Part shown: piece after piece, positions 53,636-64,000 of the stretch
How the letters are laid out: each line of letters opens with the position of its first letter
Position numbering within the stretch: the stretch's first letter is position 1
Source: Pythium myriotylum
Lineage: Eukaryota > Oomycota > Peronosporomycetes > Pythiales > Pythiaceae
NCBI GenBank assembly: GCA_023091665.1
Contig: JALJCQ010000033.1
Coordinates: 1,054,001 to 1,118,000 of the forward strand
Reading direction: 5' to 3'
DNA: 64,000 bases
Notes under the pieces: generated by a model
What the model was told of the DNA's origin: nothing
The model's database searches: none
Seen by the model: the letters and a program-made list of their open reading frames with translations, nothing else
Position numbers and translations under genes: made by a program

Positions 53636-56600
53636 ATGACCGACTTCGCGGCGCTCGTGGCCGCGCTCGCGTCCAACGACGACGCGCTGCGCAAGCCCGC
53701 CGAGCAGACCTACGAGCAGCTCAAGCAGGACAACCCGCAGACGCTCGTGGCGCAACTCGTGCAGCTCGTGCGCGGCTCGCCCGACGAGGCCTCGCGCGCG
53801 TTTGCCTGCGTGCTCGTGCGCCGCCTCGTCGAGGTCAAGGTCGGCGTCTACGCCAAGCTCGACGACGCCACCCAGGCCACGCTCAAGGCGCAGCTGCTCG
53901 AGGCCGTCTGCGTCGAACCCGTCGCTCATGTGCGCCGCAAGCTCGGCTACGCCATCGCCGACCTCGCCGCTATGTCGCACGCCGCTGGCCAGGAATGGCC
54001 CGAGCTGCTCGTTGTCGTACCGGCATTGAGCACGCACGCGGAATCGTCGCTGCGCGAGACCTCGTTCGACATCATCGCTTCGCTTGCCGAGTACGCGGGC
54101 GAGCTGCTCGCGCCGCACAAGGAGGCGTTCCTCACGCTCTTCACAAATGCGCTCAACGACCAGAGCGGCGAAGTGCGGACTGCCAGTCTCAAGGCGGCCT
54201 CAGCTTTCCTCCTCACGCTCGAGGAAAGCCAAGAGATCAGCGCTTTCGCCATCATCATCCCTTCCATGCTCAGCGTACGTGGCTTTTCGTCTATCCCATG
54301 GAGTGTACCCATTTCTGACTCGTGCCAATAACCCCATCTGCAGATCCTTCATGCTCTGCTCGAGGCCGGAGATGAAGTGACGCTCCGTGAGGTGCTCACG
54401 TCGCTCGTGCAGCTCGCCGAGATGCACCCAAAGTTCTTCCGCAAGTCGATCGATGAGGTCGCAAACGCCATGATCTTCATCGTTTCGGCCCAGAGCCTCG
54501 ACGACGACACGCGTCAATTGGCGCTCGAATTTGTGATCTCGATCTGCGAGAACGCTGGTGCCATGGTTCGCAAATCGTCTGCGGTGATCATGAAGTCGCT
54601 CGTGCCGCTTGTGATCCAGCTTCAGTGCGAAGTCGAGGACGACAGCGAGTGGGTCACCAAGTTTGATGACCCGCAGACCTTCTCCGAGTCCTCGGACGAC
54701 GAGCAGAACATCAGCGACGCCGCAGCTGCCGCCATCGACCGTCTCACTAGTGCGCTTGGCGGCGCTGCCGTGTTGCCTGTGGCGATCCCAGTGATCAACT
54801 CCTTCCTCCAGGATGCCGACTGGAAGAAGCGTCGTGCCGCGCTGTACTCGACGTGCCTCCTAGGTGAAGGTGCCAAGGCGCTCATGACCAAGGAGCTTGA
54901 CAATGTCATGAACATGGTCAGCCCTTTCCTCAGTGATGCCCACCCACGCGTCCAGTACGCTGCCGTCCACTGCATCGGACAGCTCGCCGAGGACTTTGGC
55001 GAGGTCGAGAAGGGCAAAAACTTCCAGGCGCGTTACCACGCGACCGTGCTGCCGGCACTCACGGTGCTGATCTCGAGTGACGCCGTCCCGCTCCGCACGC
55101 GCGCGCTTGCCGCGAGTGTGGTCATTAACTTCTGCAACGTCAATGTCTGCAAGCCCAAGTACGTCAAGAAGTACGCGCAGGCCCTGCTGGAAGCTCTCTT
55201 CAACGCCCTGCGTAGCACGCCGCGCCAGGTGCAGGAGCAGGCTATCACGGCCGTCGCGACCGTCGCCAAGGTGATCAACCACGACTTCGACCGCTACTAC
55301 GACATCTTTATCCCGCTCGCCAAGGATGTGCTTGTGAACGCCACGGGGAAGGAGTATGGCCTCCTACGTGGCAAGGCTATGGAGTCGATCGCGCTCATCG
55401 GCCAGGCTGTGGGCAAGGAACGCTTTGCTGGTGATGCCCGCGCCGTCATGGACATCCTCGTGCGTCTCCATGCGAGCGAGGAGGCGGACGGTCCGGAAGT
55501 GCAGTACGTCGCACAGGCTTGTGTGCGCATCGGCAGTATCCTCAAGCAGGACTTCGTGCCGTACCTGCCCTACGTCGTGCCGCCGCTTCTCAAGCAGGCC
55601 AAGGTTGAGCCGGATGTCGTGCTCACGGACCTCGCCGAGGATGAAGAGATCGAGGACGAAGGCGAAGTCGATGAAGCCGGGCGCGAGATCCTGACCGTCC
55701 AGATCCATGGTGTGGGCAAGAAGCGTCTCCAGATTAACACGAGCGCGCTCCAAGACAAGGTGAATGCGTGCAACATGCTCTACCAGAGTGCGCTAGACCT
55801 CCAGGGTGCCTTCTACCCTTACGTGCCCGAGGTGGCTGAGGTTCTCATCCCGCTGCTCGAGTTCAAGTACATGGAGGAGATCCGCATAGTGAGTGGGCTT
55901 ACGCTCTCTCGTTTGCTGTCAGCTGCCGTCGATGGCACGCTAAACTACGGCCACGGCGCTACGGCGCCGCAGTTCCCGCAGCAGCTCTTCGAGCGCAGCC
56001 TCGATCCTCTGCTCAACGCGCTTAAGGACGAGGAGGAGCCCGAAGTGCGCAGCGCACTGGCTGAGGGCCTCTCGGCACTCTTCGAGGTGTGCAAGCAGAG
56101 CGCCGACAAGGGCTTTACGGTCGGCCTTCCCATCGACCATGTTCCGCGCGTGATCGAAGTTTTGAAGTCGGTGGCCGGTCAGAGCGCTGAGGTCCTCGTG
56201 CGAGCTCAGCAGCGCAGTCAGCAGGACGAGGACTTTGACGAGGAGGAGGCGATCCAGCAGAGTGAGGCACTCGAGCTCGAGGAAGGCGTCTTCCGCTCGA
56301 TGGTTGATTCAGTCGGCTGGCTGATCAAAACGCACCGTGAGGCGTTCTTCCCCATCTTCCAGGCCCACCTCCTCGTGTTCGTGCAGCCCCTGCTCGAGCT
56401 CCACGTGGTCCACTTCTTGCGAGGGCAGGCGATCTGCATGATCGACGATATCATCGAGCACTGCGGCGCTGCGGCACAGGAGCTGGTGCCGACCTTCATC
56501 ACGCACCTTGTCAACGGCCTCAACGACTCGGCGCCGATCGTGGTCCAGGCGTCAGCCTATGGTGTCGGTGTTTGTGCCGAGAAGACAGGTGCGGCCTTTG

Positions 56601-57192
56601 TGCCATTTGCTGCGCAGTCGCTCGACAAGCTTGTGGCGTTCATCCAACGCACGGCCTCGGCCGAGGAGCCGGAGGAGCTCGCGGCGCGTGACAATGCTGT
56701 CAGCGCTGTGTCCAAGATTCTGCTGCAGTACGAGTCGTCCGTGGATGCCGCCAAGCTCTGGCCTCTCTGGCTCACGTGGCTGCCGCTGCGCACGGATGCA
56801 ATCGAGGCGCGTGATCTCCACGGCCGGTTCATCGGCTGGATCGCGCAGGGTCACGCCCACCTGCTAGGAGGTGCGTCCTTCGCCAACTTGTCGACCGTGC
56901 TCAAAGTCTTCGCTGCGATCTTGCGTACGTATCTCGTGGCTTACACTCTCGTGCAATGTGGACTAACGTTTGGATTTCTCTCATAGTGCACGATCCATCG
57001 GAAGGCGAGGACGTCGGCGCAACCCCAGAGGACGAAGAGGAGGACCTAGCTATCGTCTCGGATGCCTCCAAGCAACAGCTCCGCCAAGTGCTTGCGAATC
57101 TGCAGGCGCAGTTGCCGCCGGCGGTGGTCCAGGGTGCTTGGGCCACGCTCTCGGCCGAGGAGCAGCAGGCGTTCGCGCAGCTCAGCGCCTAG
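53636..57192 (+). CDS. IPO5: Importin-beta family nuclear transport receptor, importin-5/Kap121 type, 1141 aa
   Basis: Model: 53636-54274, 54344-56924, 56987-57192. Start MTDFAALVAALASNDDALRK with an importin-beta N-terminal type repeat (KPAEQTYEQLKQDNPQTLVA). HEAT repeats fill the protein: RRKLGYAIADLAAMS, VQYAAVHCIGQLAEDFGEV, VVINFCNVNVCKPKYVKKYA, YGLLRGKAMESIALIGQAVG, DSAPIVVQASAYGVGVCAEK. There are acidic insertions (ESSDDEQN; LAEDEEIEDEGEVDEAGREI), typical of the importin-5/Kap121/RanBP5 group, and the length is right. It would carry cargo such as ribosomal proteins and histones into the nucleus under Ran control. Both introns are short. The stop is 73 bp from the convergent FIS1 stop. 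Kap123/importin-4 is the main alternative. Confidence 0.92.
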
Positions 57193-57265
57193 GTCTGCTA
57201 CCTGACGTGAAAAATATTTTCTACATGACAAATAGATACAGCGTGCATGGCATTTGGTTACGAAT

Positions 57266-58021
57266 TCACCTCTTGAGCAGCAACTTGATTGCAATTCCCG
57301 CGACGACCACGGCACTGACGAGGCCGAGGCCCATGATCTGATCTGCTTCCTCGTCAGCTATGACGTTCCCAAAGCCTCGAATCGAGATCGCTCCACTCAC
57401 CATTGACGGTCACGTCTTTGATACATTGGTGCAGCGCCAGCGCGCGTGCGTGGGTCGGCTCAAGCCGCAGCAGCTTCTCGCAGTGGGCGCGGCTGGTGCG
57501 GTACTCGCCCAGCGAGTAGCTCGTCAGCGCGAGCCAATAGAGACACTCTTTGGTCTCGAAGCCGCTCGTCAACAAGTCTGCGCCCCACAGTCAGTCAGTC
57601 AGTCAGTCGCGCCACGCCATCAACGTGGAGGCACACACGCAGACGCCGCACCTTCCAGGAGGCCGATGCCGCGCAGCTTGTCGTCGCGCTTGTTGCTCTT
57701 GACGAGCGCTACGGCGTAGCGGTGCTTGACCCGGCGGTCGGGCGCGTCCTGCTGCTGCTCCTCGAGGTACGCCTCGCGCGCGGCCTCGAGCTCTCCGCTG
57801 GAGAACCACTCGCCGGCCTTGGTCTCCTCGTTGCTGCGCGTCGCGCGGCCGCCCGCCAGCGACCGCATGAGCTTCTTGTTCTGCATCGTCGTATGCACAG
57901 CTTCTTCAAGCAGAGAAGCGCGCTGTCGGACCTCCTGACAAAGTCCCAGATGATGGGCCACACATCCCCATGGAACATCCAGTAGGTCCATCTGTCTCAG
58001 GTCCAACATGGCTTCATACAT
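57266..58021 (-). CDS. FIS1: Mitochondrial/peroxisomal fission protein FIS1, 212 aa
   Basis: Model (minus): 58021-57652, 57577-57401, 57357-57266. The TPR-type fold shows RYAVALVKSNKRDDKLRGIG (the conserved FIS1 first TPR region), ECLYWLALTSYSLGEYRTSR and a second TPR (LRLEPTHARALALHQCIKD). A C-terminal tail anchor follows, MGLGLVSAVVVAGIAIKLLL, with a short basic end. FIS1 sits in the outer mitochondrial and peroxisomal membranes and recruits the fission machinery. At 212 aa it is longer than the usual about 150, because of an extra N-terminal segment of about 45-60 residues; internal Met codons (58009, 57886) are alternatives. The start codon lies only 20 bp after the TLC gene stop. The first intron contains an AGTC tetranucleotide repeat. 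Confidence 0.88.
57586..57607. repeat. AGTC tetranucleotide microsatellite in FIS1 intron 1
   Basis: Five tandem AGTC units close to the 3' splice site of the 74-nt intron. Confidence 0.85.
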
Positions 58022-58041
58022 TATGCTTCAGTGCGCTAACT

Positions 58042-59050
58042 CTACGACTGCTTGCTGACGGCGGCTTTGGCTCCTACGGCGCCGCGTTTGTCTTTGCGGA
58101 ACGCGCCGTTCACTTGGAAGAAGAGCTGTACGTTGAGCGCGTCGATGAACACCATCCCGCCGAACGCCATGCTGAAGTAGAGTGTCTGCGAGAACAGTGA
58201 CTGGGCCTGGTACGTGAGCACCGTGACCGCCACGTGCGGCACGACGCGTGCAACGAGGAACGTGGCCCACTGCAGGTTCCACACGAGCTGGTAGGAAGGG
58301 TAGCTCTGCAGTGAGTACCCACTCATGGACATGAGCTTGCGCAGGTGCATGAACGCCGAGTGCAACTCGCAGATGAGTGCGAGAGAGAGCAGCGGCACAC
58401 CCACGGTCTTGGTCAGCGCTGAGATGTAGCAGATAAGGATCACGACGTGGTGCGCCACAATGCCTGGGGCTTTGATGTACAGGCGATTCAGCACAAAATC
58501 CCACAGATCGTACGCAAAGTAGCCTGCAACAAAACGATACTTGGGTCAGTGAAATGCCATTCCAATCGCTAGAGGCCGCATCGCACCGGTGGAGACAGAA
58601 GTCGTGACGAACTCCCAGTACGAGGCCTGGTTGACGTAGTCGCCGGCGAAGGAGTGATCCATCGCAATCGCGTAGATGGCCAACAGCGAAGACACAGTCG
58701 AGTGGGTCATGGAGACGAACGTGTTGTACCAAAGGAGCTGGTTGCTGTTTGACATGACGGCGAAGGCCTTGACTTTGGCTGCAACCATGGGCGCGAGCAC
58801 CACGCGTCCTGCCGTGAACACCTGCATAATCGTTTCTATGAGTGTGACATGGCATCGCGCGCGAGGCTGCGCTGACTCGCACGTACCAGGGACGAGGCGA
58901 GCACGATCCATAGTCGCGGGTCCGAATACAGCTAGACGCAGATAAGAGCGTGAGACAGGTTTGCTCGCTTGGTCGGCGTCAACGGCCAAGCAGACACACC
59001 ATGACGGCGCACGTGCCGAGCCACGCGAACACGAGCGTCTCCGTGATCAT
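58042..59050 (-). CDS. TLC-domain multispanning membrane protein, 270 aa
   Basis: Model (minus): 59050-59000, 58931-58887, 58821-58587, 58523-58042. Hydrophobic segments: TETLVFAWLGTCAVM, LWIVLASSLVFTAGRVVLAP, MTHSTVSSLLAIYAIAM, then after the third intron YFAYDLWDFVLNRLY, APGIVAHHVVILICYISAL, VPLLSLALICELHSAFMHLR, LVWNLQWATFLVARVVPHVA and a last helix (TLYFSMAFGGMVFIDALNV), with a basic C-terminus. The HHVVxxxC and E-x-HSxFMHLR motifs are typical of TLC (TRAM-LAG1-CLN8) domains of the TMEM56/TLCD4 kind, which differ from ceramide synthases in lacking a homeobox. Role probably in membrane lipid handling; not known. The first two exons are short and the most uncertain part. Confidence 0.75.
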
Positions 59051-59669
59051 TCTGGCGAGCAGCGGCGAGAGGCGGAGCGGAAACAGAGTGGCGCGGACGC
59101 GCAGGGAGGCGGCTTGAGGAGGCGGCGGACGAAGACGGAATGGAAGCGGACCCCATGAGGTGGATGGGATGGCTTGAAGATCACCATGGCATTCGCCTTT
59201 GTTCTTTTGGTGGAGCTGCTCATGGCCCTACCCCTAACGTACCCATCTCAACGTCTAAATAAGTAGTCTTGGTCATAATCAACCTGCCGACTGCAGGCTA
59301 GTCTACTGAGACAACGTCGATAATGCTTCCCCCACGCCCACGATTGGCTACCCCTTCGGGTGAGTCGGACCGCCTGATCAGCTCCGATGATTATGACCAG
59401 TGGAGGGGCGAATGGGAACTATTAACTCAACAGTGGCTGTGTATTCAGAAGCACGGAGAAGGCATTTCTACACGCGATCGACATGGGGCCGCGCGGAGGG
59501 CGCGACCGGATTTTCATAATTTCATAGGGTACACTCGGGATAAATAGCCGAAGGAGGCGTGGCGACAGGATCTTAGTGGCGTCAGGAGAAGGGAGGAGGA
59601 TTAGATAGCTGGAGGTGTGCAAATGGCTGGAAAGTACACGCCGCGCCCGAGTGCCCACGCGGCGGCGGC
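59051..59669. other. Intergenic, no gene recognised
   Basis: Between the starts and ends of two minus-strand genes: the promoter of the TLC gene and the 3' region of the CCCH gene. A 74-codon plus-strand frame (59323-59547) has no recognisable motif. GGTCATAATCA (about 59268) recurs inverted about 120 bp later (TGATTATGACC). Confidence 0.5.
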
Positions 59670-60398
59670 CTAGCTGTCGGCCTCGCGGCAGATGCGTTGG
59701 AACACGGAAAGGCGCGACGCTCGCGGTCCGGAGGAGTCGGATCCGGACGAGGACGACGAGGACGGCGAGGCCGAGAGCTCGAGCGAGTCGAGGAGGCTCG
59801 AGGTCGTGCTGGTGGTCTCCGAGTCGCCACCCAACTTCAGCTCCAGGAATGGGTCGCGGAAGATACCGAAATCTCCACCTAGAGGCGACGAGAGCGAGCT
59901 TCCCAACGACGTGAGCGGCGTGAGCGTGACTTGTTTGAGACCGCCAAATGGCAGCGACAGGTCGATGGGCTTGTTGCCATTGGCGTACGGGTTGACAAGC
60001 AGATCGGCGATCGGCTCGTCGGCATCACTGATATCAGAGGACATGCTGGTGGTCTCATCTTCTTGGCCAAGGATATGAATAAAGCGGCAGCGAGAACCGT
60101 ACATGCATCGGCCGGTCGTGGCGAACGCCTTGCACCGCGTCGTCTTGTACTTCGGGTGGCGCAGAACCCCGCGAAGCTCCTCTTCGCCGTGCGCAAACTG
60201 GCACTTGCTCCCATACCGACATGCCCCCGAGTCCATGAAGTGCTTGCAGAGCTCGGTCTTGTACAGGCTGTTGCGCGCCGTCGTGGGCAGTCGACCACAA
60301 TCGACGATGTCTCCGTTAGCTAGCACGTGAACTGGCCCTGCATTGGAGTAGAGCGAGGCTGGGACTGACGGCAGGGCAGAAGTTGATTCCATGCGCAT
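59670..60398 (-). CDS. Tandem CCCH zinc-finger RNA-binding protein (TTP/ZFP36 type), 242 aa
   Basis: Intronless frame; ATG at 60398 (a second Met two codons later). Two fingers of the C-x8-C-x5-C-x3-H form at residues 51-70 ([20 protein letters not shown]) and 89-108 ([20 protein letters not shown]), each preceded by a KTELC/KTTRC lead-in and separated by an 18-residue linker. That is the exact spacing of TTP-family proteins, which bind AU-rich 3' UTRs and promote mRNA deadenylation and decay. The C-terminal half is Ser/Leu-rich and low in complexity, with a run of Ser ([16 protein letters not shown]), and ends [10 protein letters not shown]. The open frame extends upstream to 60557, but codons before 60398 lack recognisable character. 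Single-copy here; DCP2 lies 3 kb away. Confidence 0.88.
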   Translation of the reverse strand: MRMESTSALPSVPASLYSNAGPVHVLANGDIVDCGRLPTTARNSLYKTELCKHFMDSGACRYGSKCQFAHGEEELRGVLRHPKYKTTRCKAFATTGRCMYGSRCRFIHILGQEDETTSMSSDISDADEPIADLLVNPYANGNKPIDLSLPFGGLKQVTLTPLTSLGSSLSSPLGGDFGIFRDPFLELKLGGDSETTSTTSSLLDSLELSASPSSSSSSGSDSSGPRASRLSVFQRICREADS

Positions 60399-61035
60399 CG
60401 TTCTCGGGAATGCGATCGTGCTCCCTCGTGTGACTGTAGCGGCAAAACCGGAATGGGCCTGTGCTCGGCTCGCCTGTGCGCAGAATGGAGATTGTGTGGC
60501 GATTGTGTGCGGGGGTGACGCTGTGAAGAACACCGCGTCGTCGGTGTGGGTTCTCAACCGTCCTCAGTTGGCAGCACCGGCTGCTGCGGTACAGGACGGA
60601 CGACGATACTGGGTTGAACTGGCCACCCCTCAAGTGTGACTCGCGCTCGTCGCGGCCTCTGATCCTCCACACCTGAGACAACAGCTTCCCACCCTTTTCT
60701 CCCCCACGCCATTGCTCAACCCAGAGGGTGCCCAGCATTTGGTTTTCGGCCTTCTCACCTTATCCCCAGCATACGGTGACAACACCAGTTGGATTTGCCT
60801 CCTGCCACTCGCTACTCACGCATTGACGATAACCCAAAAATACTTTGTGGAGTTGATATCACCTGTAGATTTTTCTCTAAGCACTATGGTACTCTTTACC
60901 GGTCGGCAAGTGTGATCCACATCGCAGACGGTTGAGGTCTCGCCTTTCCGGTGACGACGCGAGTGTTGGCCGCCTCCAGCTGGAACTGAATCATCGGAGT
61001 AACTCGACTGTCTCCGAACTTCTGATCCGAACGAC
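60399..61035. other. Intergenic, no gene recognised
   Basis: Promoter and 5' leader of the CCCH gene followed by the 3' region of PRPF3. Short open frames on both strands have no motif. Confidence 0.5.
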
Positions 61036-62971
61036 TCACAGCGATGATTTCTCGACCAGATCCCAATAGTGCACAACGTTCTTGGCCTCCATCACCTTTC
61101 TTGCTGTAGCTTTGGTGCGACACTCTTGGAATCGAAAGTTATTGAATGCGCGACGGGCAGTGACCCCTTGCCATACTAGTCGGCATCCCGTGGCTGATGT
61201 GTACCCACCGTCAGTATATTGACGATCTGCTTCTTCTCCATCCGAACCAACGTCGTCCTGGTCTCCGTTCCACTGAATTCGCTTCATGAGTAACCGAGTG
61301 TAGTGTTTGACGGCTTTACGACCTCCTTCCACAACTACCATGTTGATGTCGTCGTCTTTGCATATCAGAACGCCTCCTGTGAGATGGTACTGCTGAGCGT
61401 TCACGTCCACCTTGAAGCGGTGCTGAGGATTCGAAAGATCTGGGACGCGGAACACAGCCACGTGGATATCTCCTTCTGCATCCTCCTTGATCTTCCGTAG
61501 CTTCTTCTCCCGGCGCTCTTCGGGAGTCAGCTTTCTAGCCAGGTTACGCATTTCATGGTTCTTCTCTCGCTGGGCTATTTGCTGTCGAACTTTCCTTTCG
61601 ATTGCTGAAGGATCGGCGACGGCCTGCTCTCCGAGAACCTTCATCATGTTTGACAATTTCACCTTGGGCTCCGGAGGCGGCATTAAACCCAAGGCAATCT
61701 TATCTTGCTTCTCTTTTTCTCGTTCAGCACGGTTTTGTCGCCGAATCTTCTTGCGTTCCTGTAATTACAAGCAGAAGTGGCGTGAGCTTCGTTCTCAGTT
61801 CGTACTACACGCCCAAGCACAAACAACTCACCACTGCTGTCAGCATTAGTGGGAGCACAACGGGCTCGGTGTCAACTTTGAACATGGGATTCACGCGGGC
61901 TGGATGTTCAATGACATGAAGCGTGCCGCAGTGCTTTGCTTTCATTTCCGAGTACTCGATGCGGATGTCTGGGTTCTCCTTCCGGGCTTGGGCCTTGATG
62001 AATCCGAACTTGTCGACGACTGACTTCTTCTCCTTTGGCAGAAACTCAATGTCCCACCATTCAACGTCGGGAGTGTTACTTTCCGGTTTCACCGGCACGT
62101 CGACGCTGAAAACTTCCACGCTCTCGGGTTCCACTGGCCCGCCTTCGTTATCTCCGGCCTCGTCGATGGGAACGATCGATTCCTTTTGGTACGCGCGCGG
62201 GTTTCGTCCAGACGTGAATCCTGCAAGCATTTTCTTTGCTTCTCGTGCGCGAAGTTGTTCGGCCTGCTTGACATAAGTGCCCTGTTGCACAAAGCTGAAA
62301 CTCTTGGTCGCTCGACTGCGGGAACAACATAAACATCGACCGTCAGTTTCTCTCAAAGACCCATTGACCGGAATCTTGGCCACGTACGTCTCTCGCTTCT
62401 TCAGCTTCAGACGTGGATCCACCGCATCCAGCTTGTCGTCCTTCTCGACCGCCCGATGCGACAGGTACGGGTTCTGATTCGCCTTTTGCGTGGCAGCGGC
62501 GATCTTGTTCGCTCGCAGAGTGGCCACGGGTGCCGGCACTTTGGCGGCCACGACGTTTCCTTGCTCGTCGATCTGTCGGCCTTGGTCGTCAAGCAGCAAC
62601 GGCGCCGGCTTGAACGCGGCGGCCTCCAGTGCTGCGGCAGCAGCAGCGGCGGCCGCGGCCGCAGCGCCCGAGGCCGAGGCCGGCGCGGGTTTGTTGAGCA
62701 TGGCCTTGATGTGGGTCATCTGCTCCTGCACCGACTTGGAGATGGCCTCGGCGCGGCGGCGCTGCTCGTCGGCGACGCGCTGCTGGTCACCATTGAGCTC
62801 CACGGGGCGCGCGGCCTTGGGGATGGCCTGCGCGATCTTGGCGGCCGCGGCCTTGGCCAGCGCGGCGGCGTCCAGCGAGCGCTCTCTGTCCGCCGAGGAG
62901 ATCTTGCTCGGGCGCGCGCCGTCGTCGTCGGGCGCGTCGCTGAAGCGGCTGCGGCGCTTGCGGTCGGCCAT
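61036..62971 (-). CDS. PRPF3: U4/U6 small nuclear ribonucleoprotein Prp3, 596 aa
   Basis: Model (minus): 62971-62388, 62315-61832, 61758-61036. MADRKRRSRFSDAPDDDGAR start, Ala-rich low-complexity stretch, then the PRP3 domain: FSFVQQGTYVKQAEQLRARE, DVEWWDIEFLPKE, IEHPARVNP, PLMLTAV joined to ERKKIRRQNRAEREKEKQDK then GLMPPPEPKVKLSNMMKVL, and a C-terminal DUF1115-type domain (VNAQQYHLTGGVLICKDDDI; NMVVVEGGRKAVKHYTRLLM; RIQWNGD; FRFQECRTKATARKVM). Prp3 holds U4/U6 duplex in the tri-snRNP before spliceosome activation. The first intron is 72 nt, in frame and without a stop; if it were retained, 24 residues would be added before FSFVQQG. Its start is 255 bp from that of DCP2 on the other strand. 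Confidence 0.93.
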
Positions 62972-63226
62972 GGCGGCGGTCGTGGGTGGGCGCTTGGTGC
63001 AGCGTCGGCGCGAGCGGCGTTCTTAACTGCCATCTCACGCTGCTGTTTCCCATGATCCGCCACTTCCGCGGAGGGATGACCTGTCAAAGCGTTCTATAAC
63101 CAGTACAGAAGAGTGTGGGAGGGGCGACGCCGCGGTCCCCCTTTCCGAAACCAGCCACAAACCGGTACCATGGGGCTAGGCCTCGCGGTTTCTTTTGCGG
63201 GCATTCGGAGAAGGAAAGCGAGAGCG
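62972..63226. promoter_or_regulatory. Divergent promoter region between PRPF3 and DCP2
   Basis: 255 bp between head-to-head start codons, serving both genes. An in-frame upstream ATG for DCP2 at 63170 lies within it. No specific motif assigned. Confidence 0.5.
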
Positions 63227-64000
63227 ATGGGCGAGCCGAAGCGCCGAGCCAAGAGCGCGGCGCTGCGGCCGAGCATGGAGGAGGTCATGGACGAGCTGCA
63301 GAGCCGCTTCCTGGTGAACCTGCCGGCGAGCGAGCTGGCCTCGAGCGAGCGGCTCTTCTTCCAGATCGAGCAGTGCTACTGGTTCTACGAGGACTTCTAC
63401 GCCGACCAGCTCAAGCACCTGCAGCACCTCAAGCTCCACGAGTTCGCCAAGTCCATGTTCGGCCACTGCCCGCTGCTGCGGCCGCTCGCGCACCAGTGCG
63501 ACCAGCTCTTCCAGGACTTCAAGGTCTACCAGAGCCAGGTGCCCGTCGTCGGCTGCATCCTGCTCAACGCCGCGCGCACCAAGCTCCTGCTCGTGCGCAA
63601 CTGGAAGGGCACCAGCTGGAGCTTCCCGCGCGGCAAGGTGAACCAGGGCGAGACCGACGTCGAGTGCGCGCGCCGCGAGGTGCTCGAGGAGTGCGGCTAC
63701 GACGTCGGCCCCGACGCGCTCTCCGACAAGGCCTTCATCGAGTTTGTGCAGAACGAGCAGCGCATGCGCATGTACATCGCCTCGGGGGTGCCGGAGGACT
63801 ACAAGTTCGCGCCGCAGACCCGCAAGGAGATCAGCCTCATCCAGTGGTTTGAGTTTGACGCGCTGCCCAAGAAAACCTGGTGCGTGCTGCCCTTCATGCC
63901 TCGGTTACGGCGGTGGATCACGCGCGACAAGGGCGGCCGAGGCAAGGCTGCCAATGCCGCCAATACTGCCAACGGACAAGCCGCCAAGCAGGGCCGAGCA
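63227..64000 (+). CDS. DCP2: mRNA-decapping enzyme DCP2 (5' part; runs off the window)
   Basis: 258 codons open to the window end. The N-terminal regulatory (box A) domain reads LQSRFLVNLPASELASSERL then FFQIEQCYWFYEDFYADQ and FAKSMFGHCPLLRPL, a strong DCP2 match. A Nudix fold follows with PVVGCILLNAARTKLLLVRN, WSFPRGKVNQGETD and the Nudix box G136 to about 158 (GETDVECARREVLEECGYDV), including REVLEE metal-binding residues. Box B follows (YIASGVPEDYKFAPQTRKEI, WFEFDALPK), ending in a basic Ala/Gly-rich tail. It hydrolyses the m7G cap of mRNAs in the 5'-3' decay pathway with DCP1. The start at 63227 (MGEPKRRAKSAALRP) was taken; an upstream in-frame ATG at 63170 would add 19 residues. Confidence 0.92.
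   Translation, partial: MGEPKRRAKSAALRPSMEEVMDELQSRFLVNLPASELASSERLFFQIEQCYWFYEDFYADQLKHLQHLKLHEFAKSMFGHCPLLRPLAHQCDQLFQDFKVYQSQVPVVGCILLNAARTKLLLVRNWKGTSWSFPRGKVNQGETDVECARREVLEECGYDVGPDALSDKAFIEFVQNEQRMRMYIASGVPEDYKFAPQTRKEISLIQWFEFDALPKKTWCVLPFMPRLRRWITRDKGGRGKAANAANTANGQAAKQGRA

Noticed and set aside
59323..59547. Small 74-codon plus-strand gene
   Set aside because: No motif; lies in the 3' region of the CCCH gene and promoter region of the TLC gene.
63115..63852. 245-codon plus-strand frame in another phase over DCP2
   Set aside because: Shadow of the GC-rich DCP2 frame, which is open to the window end and carries clear box A and Nudix motifs.

Overview
The window looks like nuclear DNA of an oomycete, most likely a Phytophthora or downy-mildew relative. 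The evidence is eukaryotic genes with short GT-AG introns (about 35-75 nt), closely packed conserved genes in the right quarter, and a left three quarters made of decayed transposons of kinds common in oomycete genomes (chromo-type and other Ty3/gypsy elements, pogo/CENP-B-type, MULE, hAT, piggyBac-like, Helitron, tRNA-derived SINE). The genus is inference; the reading frames, splice sites and repeat boundaries were read directly.

Layout. 0-2.8 kb: a broken member of an oomycete multigene family, then sequence with no recognisable gene. 2.8-8 kb: a decayed Tc1/IS630-type element, a complete pogo-type element (5085-6985, perfect inverted repeats, TA target duplication) and a tRNA-derived SINE. 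8-17 kb: a nest. An outer TTAA-flanked inverted-repeat element (7969-17026) carries a gypsy protease-RT-RNase H fragment, and a young complete gypsy retrotransposon (9211-16340, TSD CTCTG) sits inside that RT. 17-25 kb: fragments of DDE, MULE, hAT and zinc-ribbon transposases, two truncated relatives of the young gypsy, a solo LTR, and a 325-bp MITE with the same ends as the outer element. 25.6-27.5 kb: a second TA-flanked pogo element. 29-33.4 kb: a MULE whose reading frame runs on into a Ulp1-type cysteine protease. 34.3-35.5 kb: a third, apparently intact pogo-type transposase with one intron. 35.8-41 kb: a second copy of the multigene family and a related MULE in reverse orientation. 42-46 kb: remains of a Polinton-like virus (capsid-like protein, adenain-like protease, small core/minor-capsid-like protein). 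46-48.1 kb: Helitron and reverse-transcriptase debris.

At about 48.2 kb the sequence changes abruptly to compact host genes: a divergent protein-kinase-like protein, an ArfGAP-PDZ-PDZ protein, an importin-beta (importin-5 type), FIS1, a TLC-domain membrane protein, a tandem CCCH zinc-finger protein, PRPF3 and the 5' part of DCP2. All have consistent spliced models. Three of them act on RNA (splicing, CCCH-mediated mRNA control, decapping), but the genes show no operon-like logic; adjacency is ordinary compact packing with short convergent and divergent spacers.

The most noteworthy signals are the endogenous Polinton-like virus cluster, the Ulp1-carrying MULE, the TTAA element that has captured a retrotransposon fragment (with an empty MITE counterpart 7.5 kb away), tRNA-like modules inside two pogo elements, and a 20-bp tandem duplication that explains the frameshift in a Helitron fragment.
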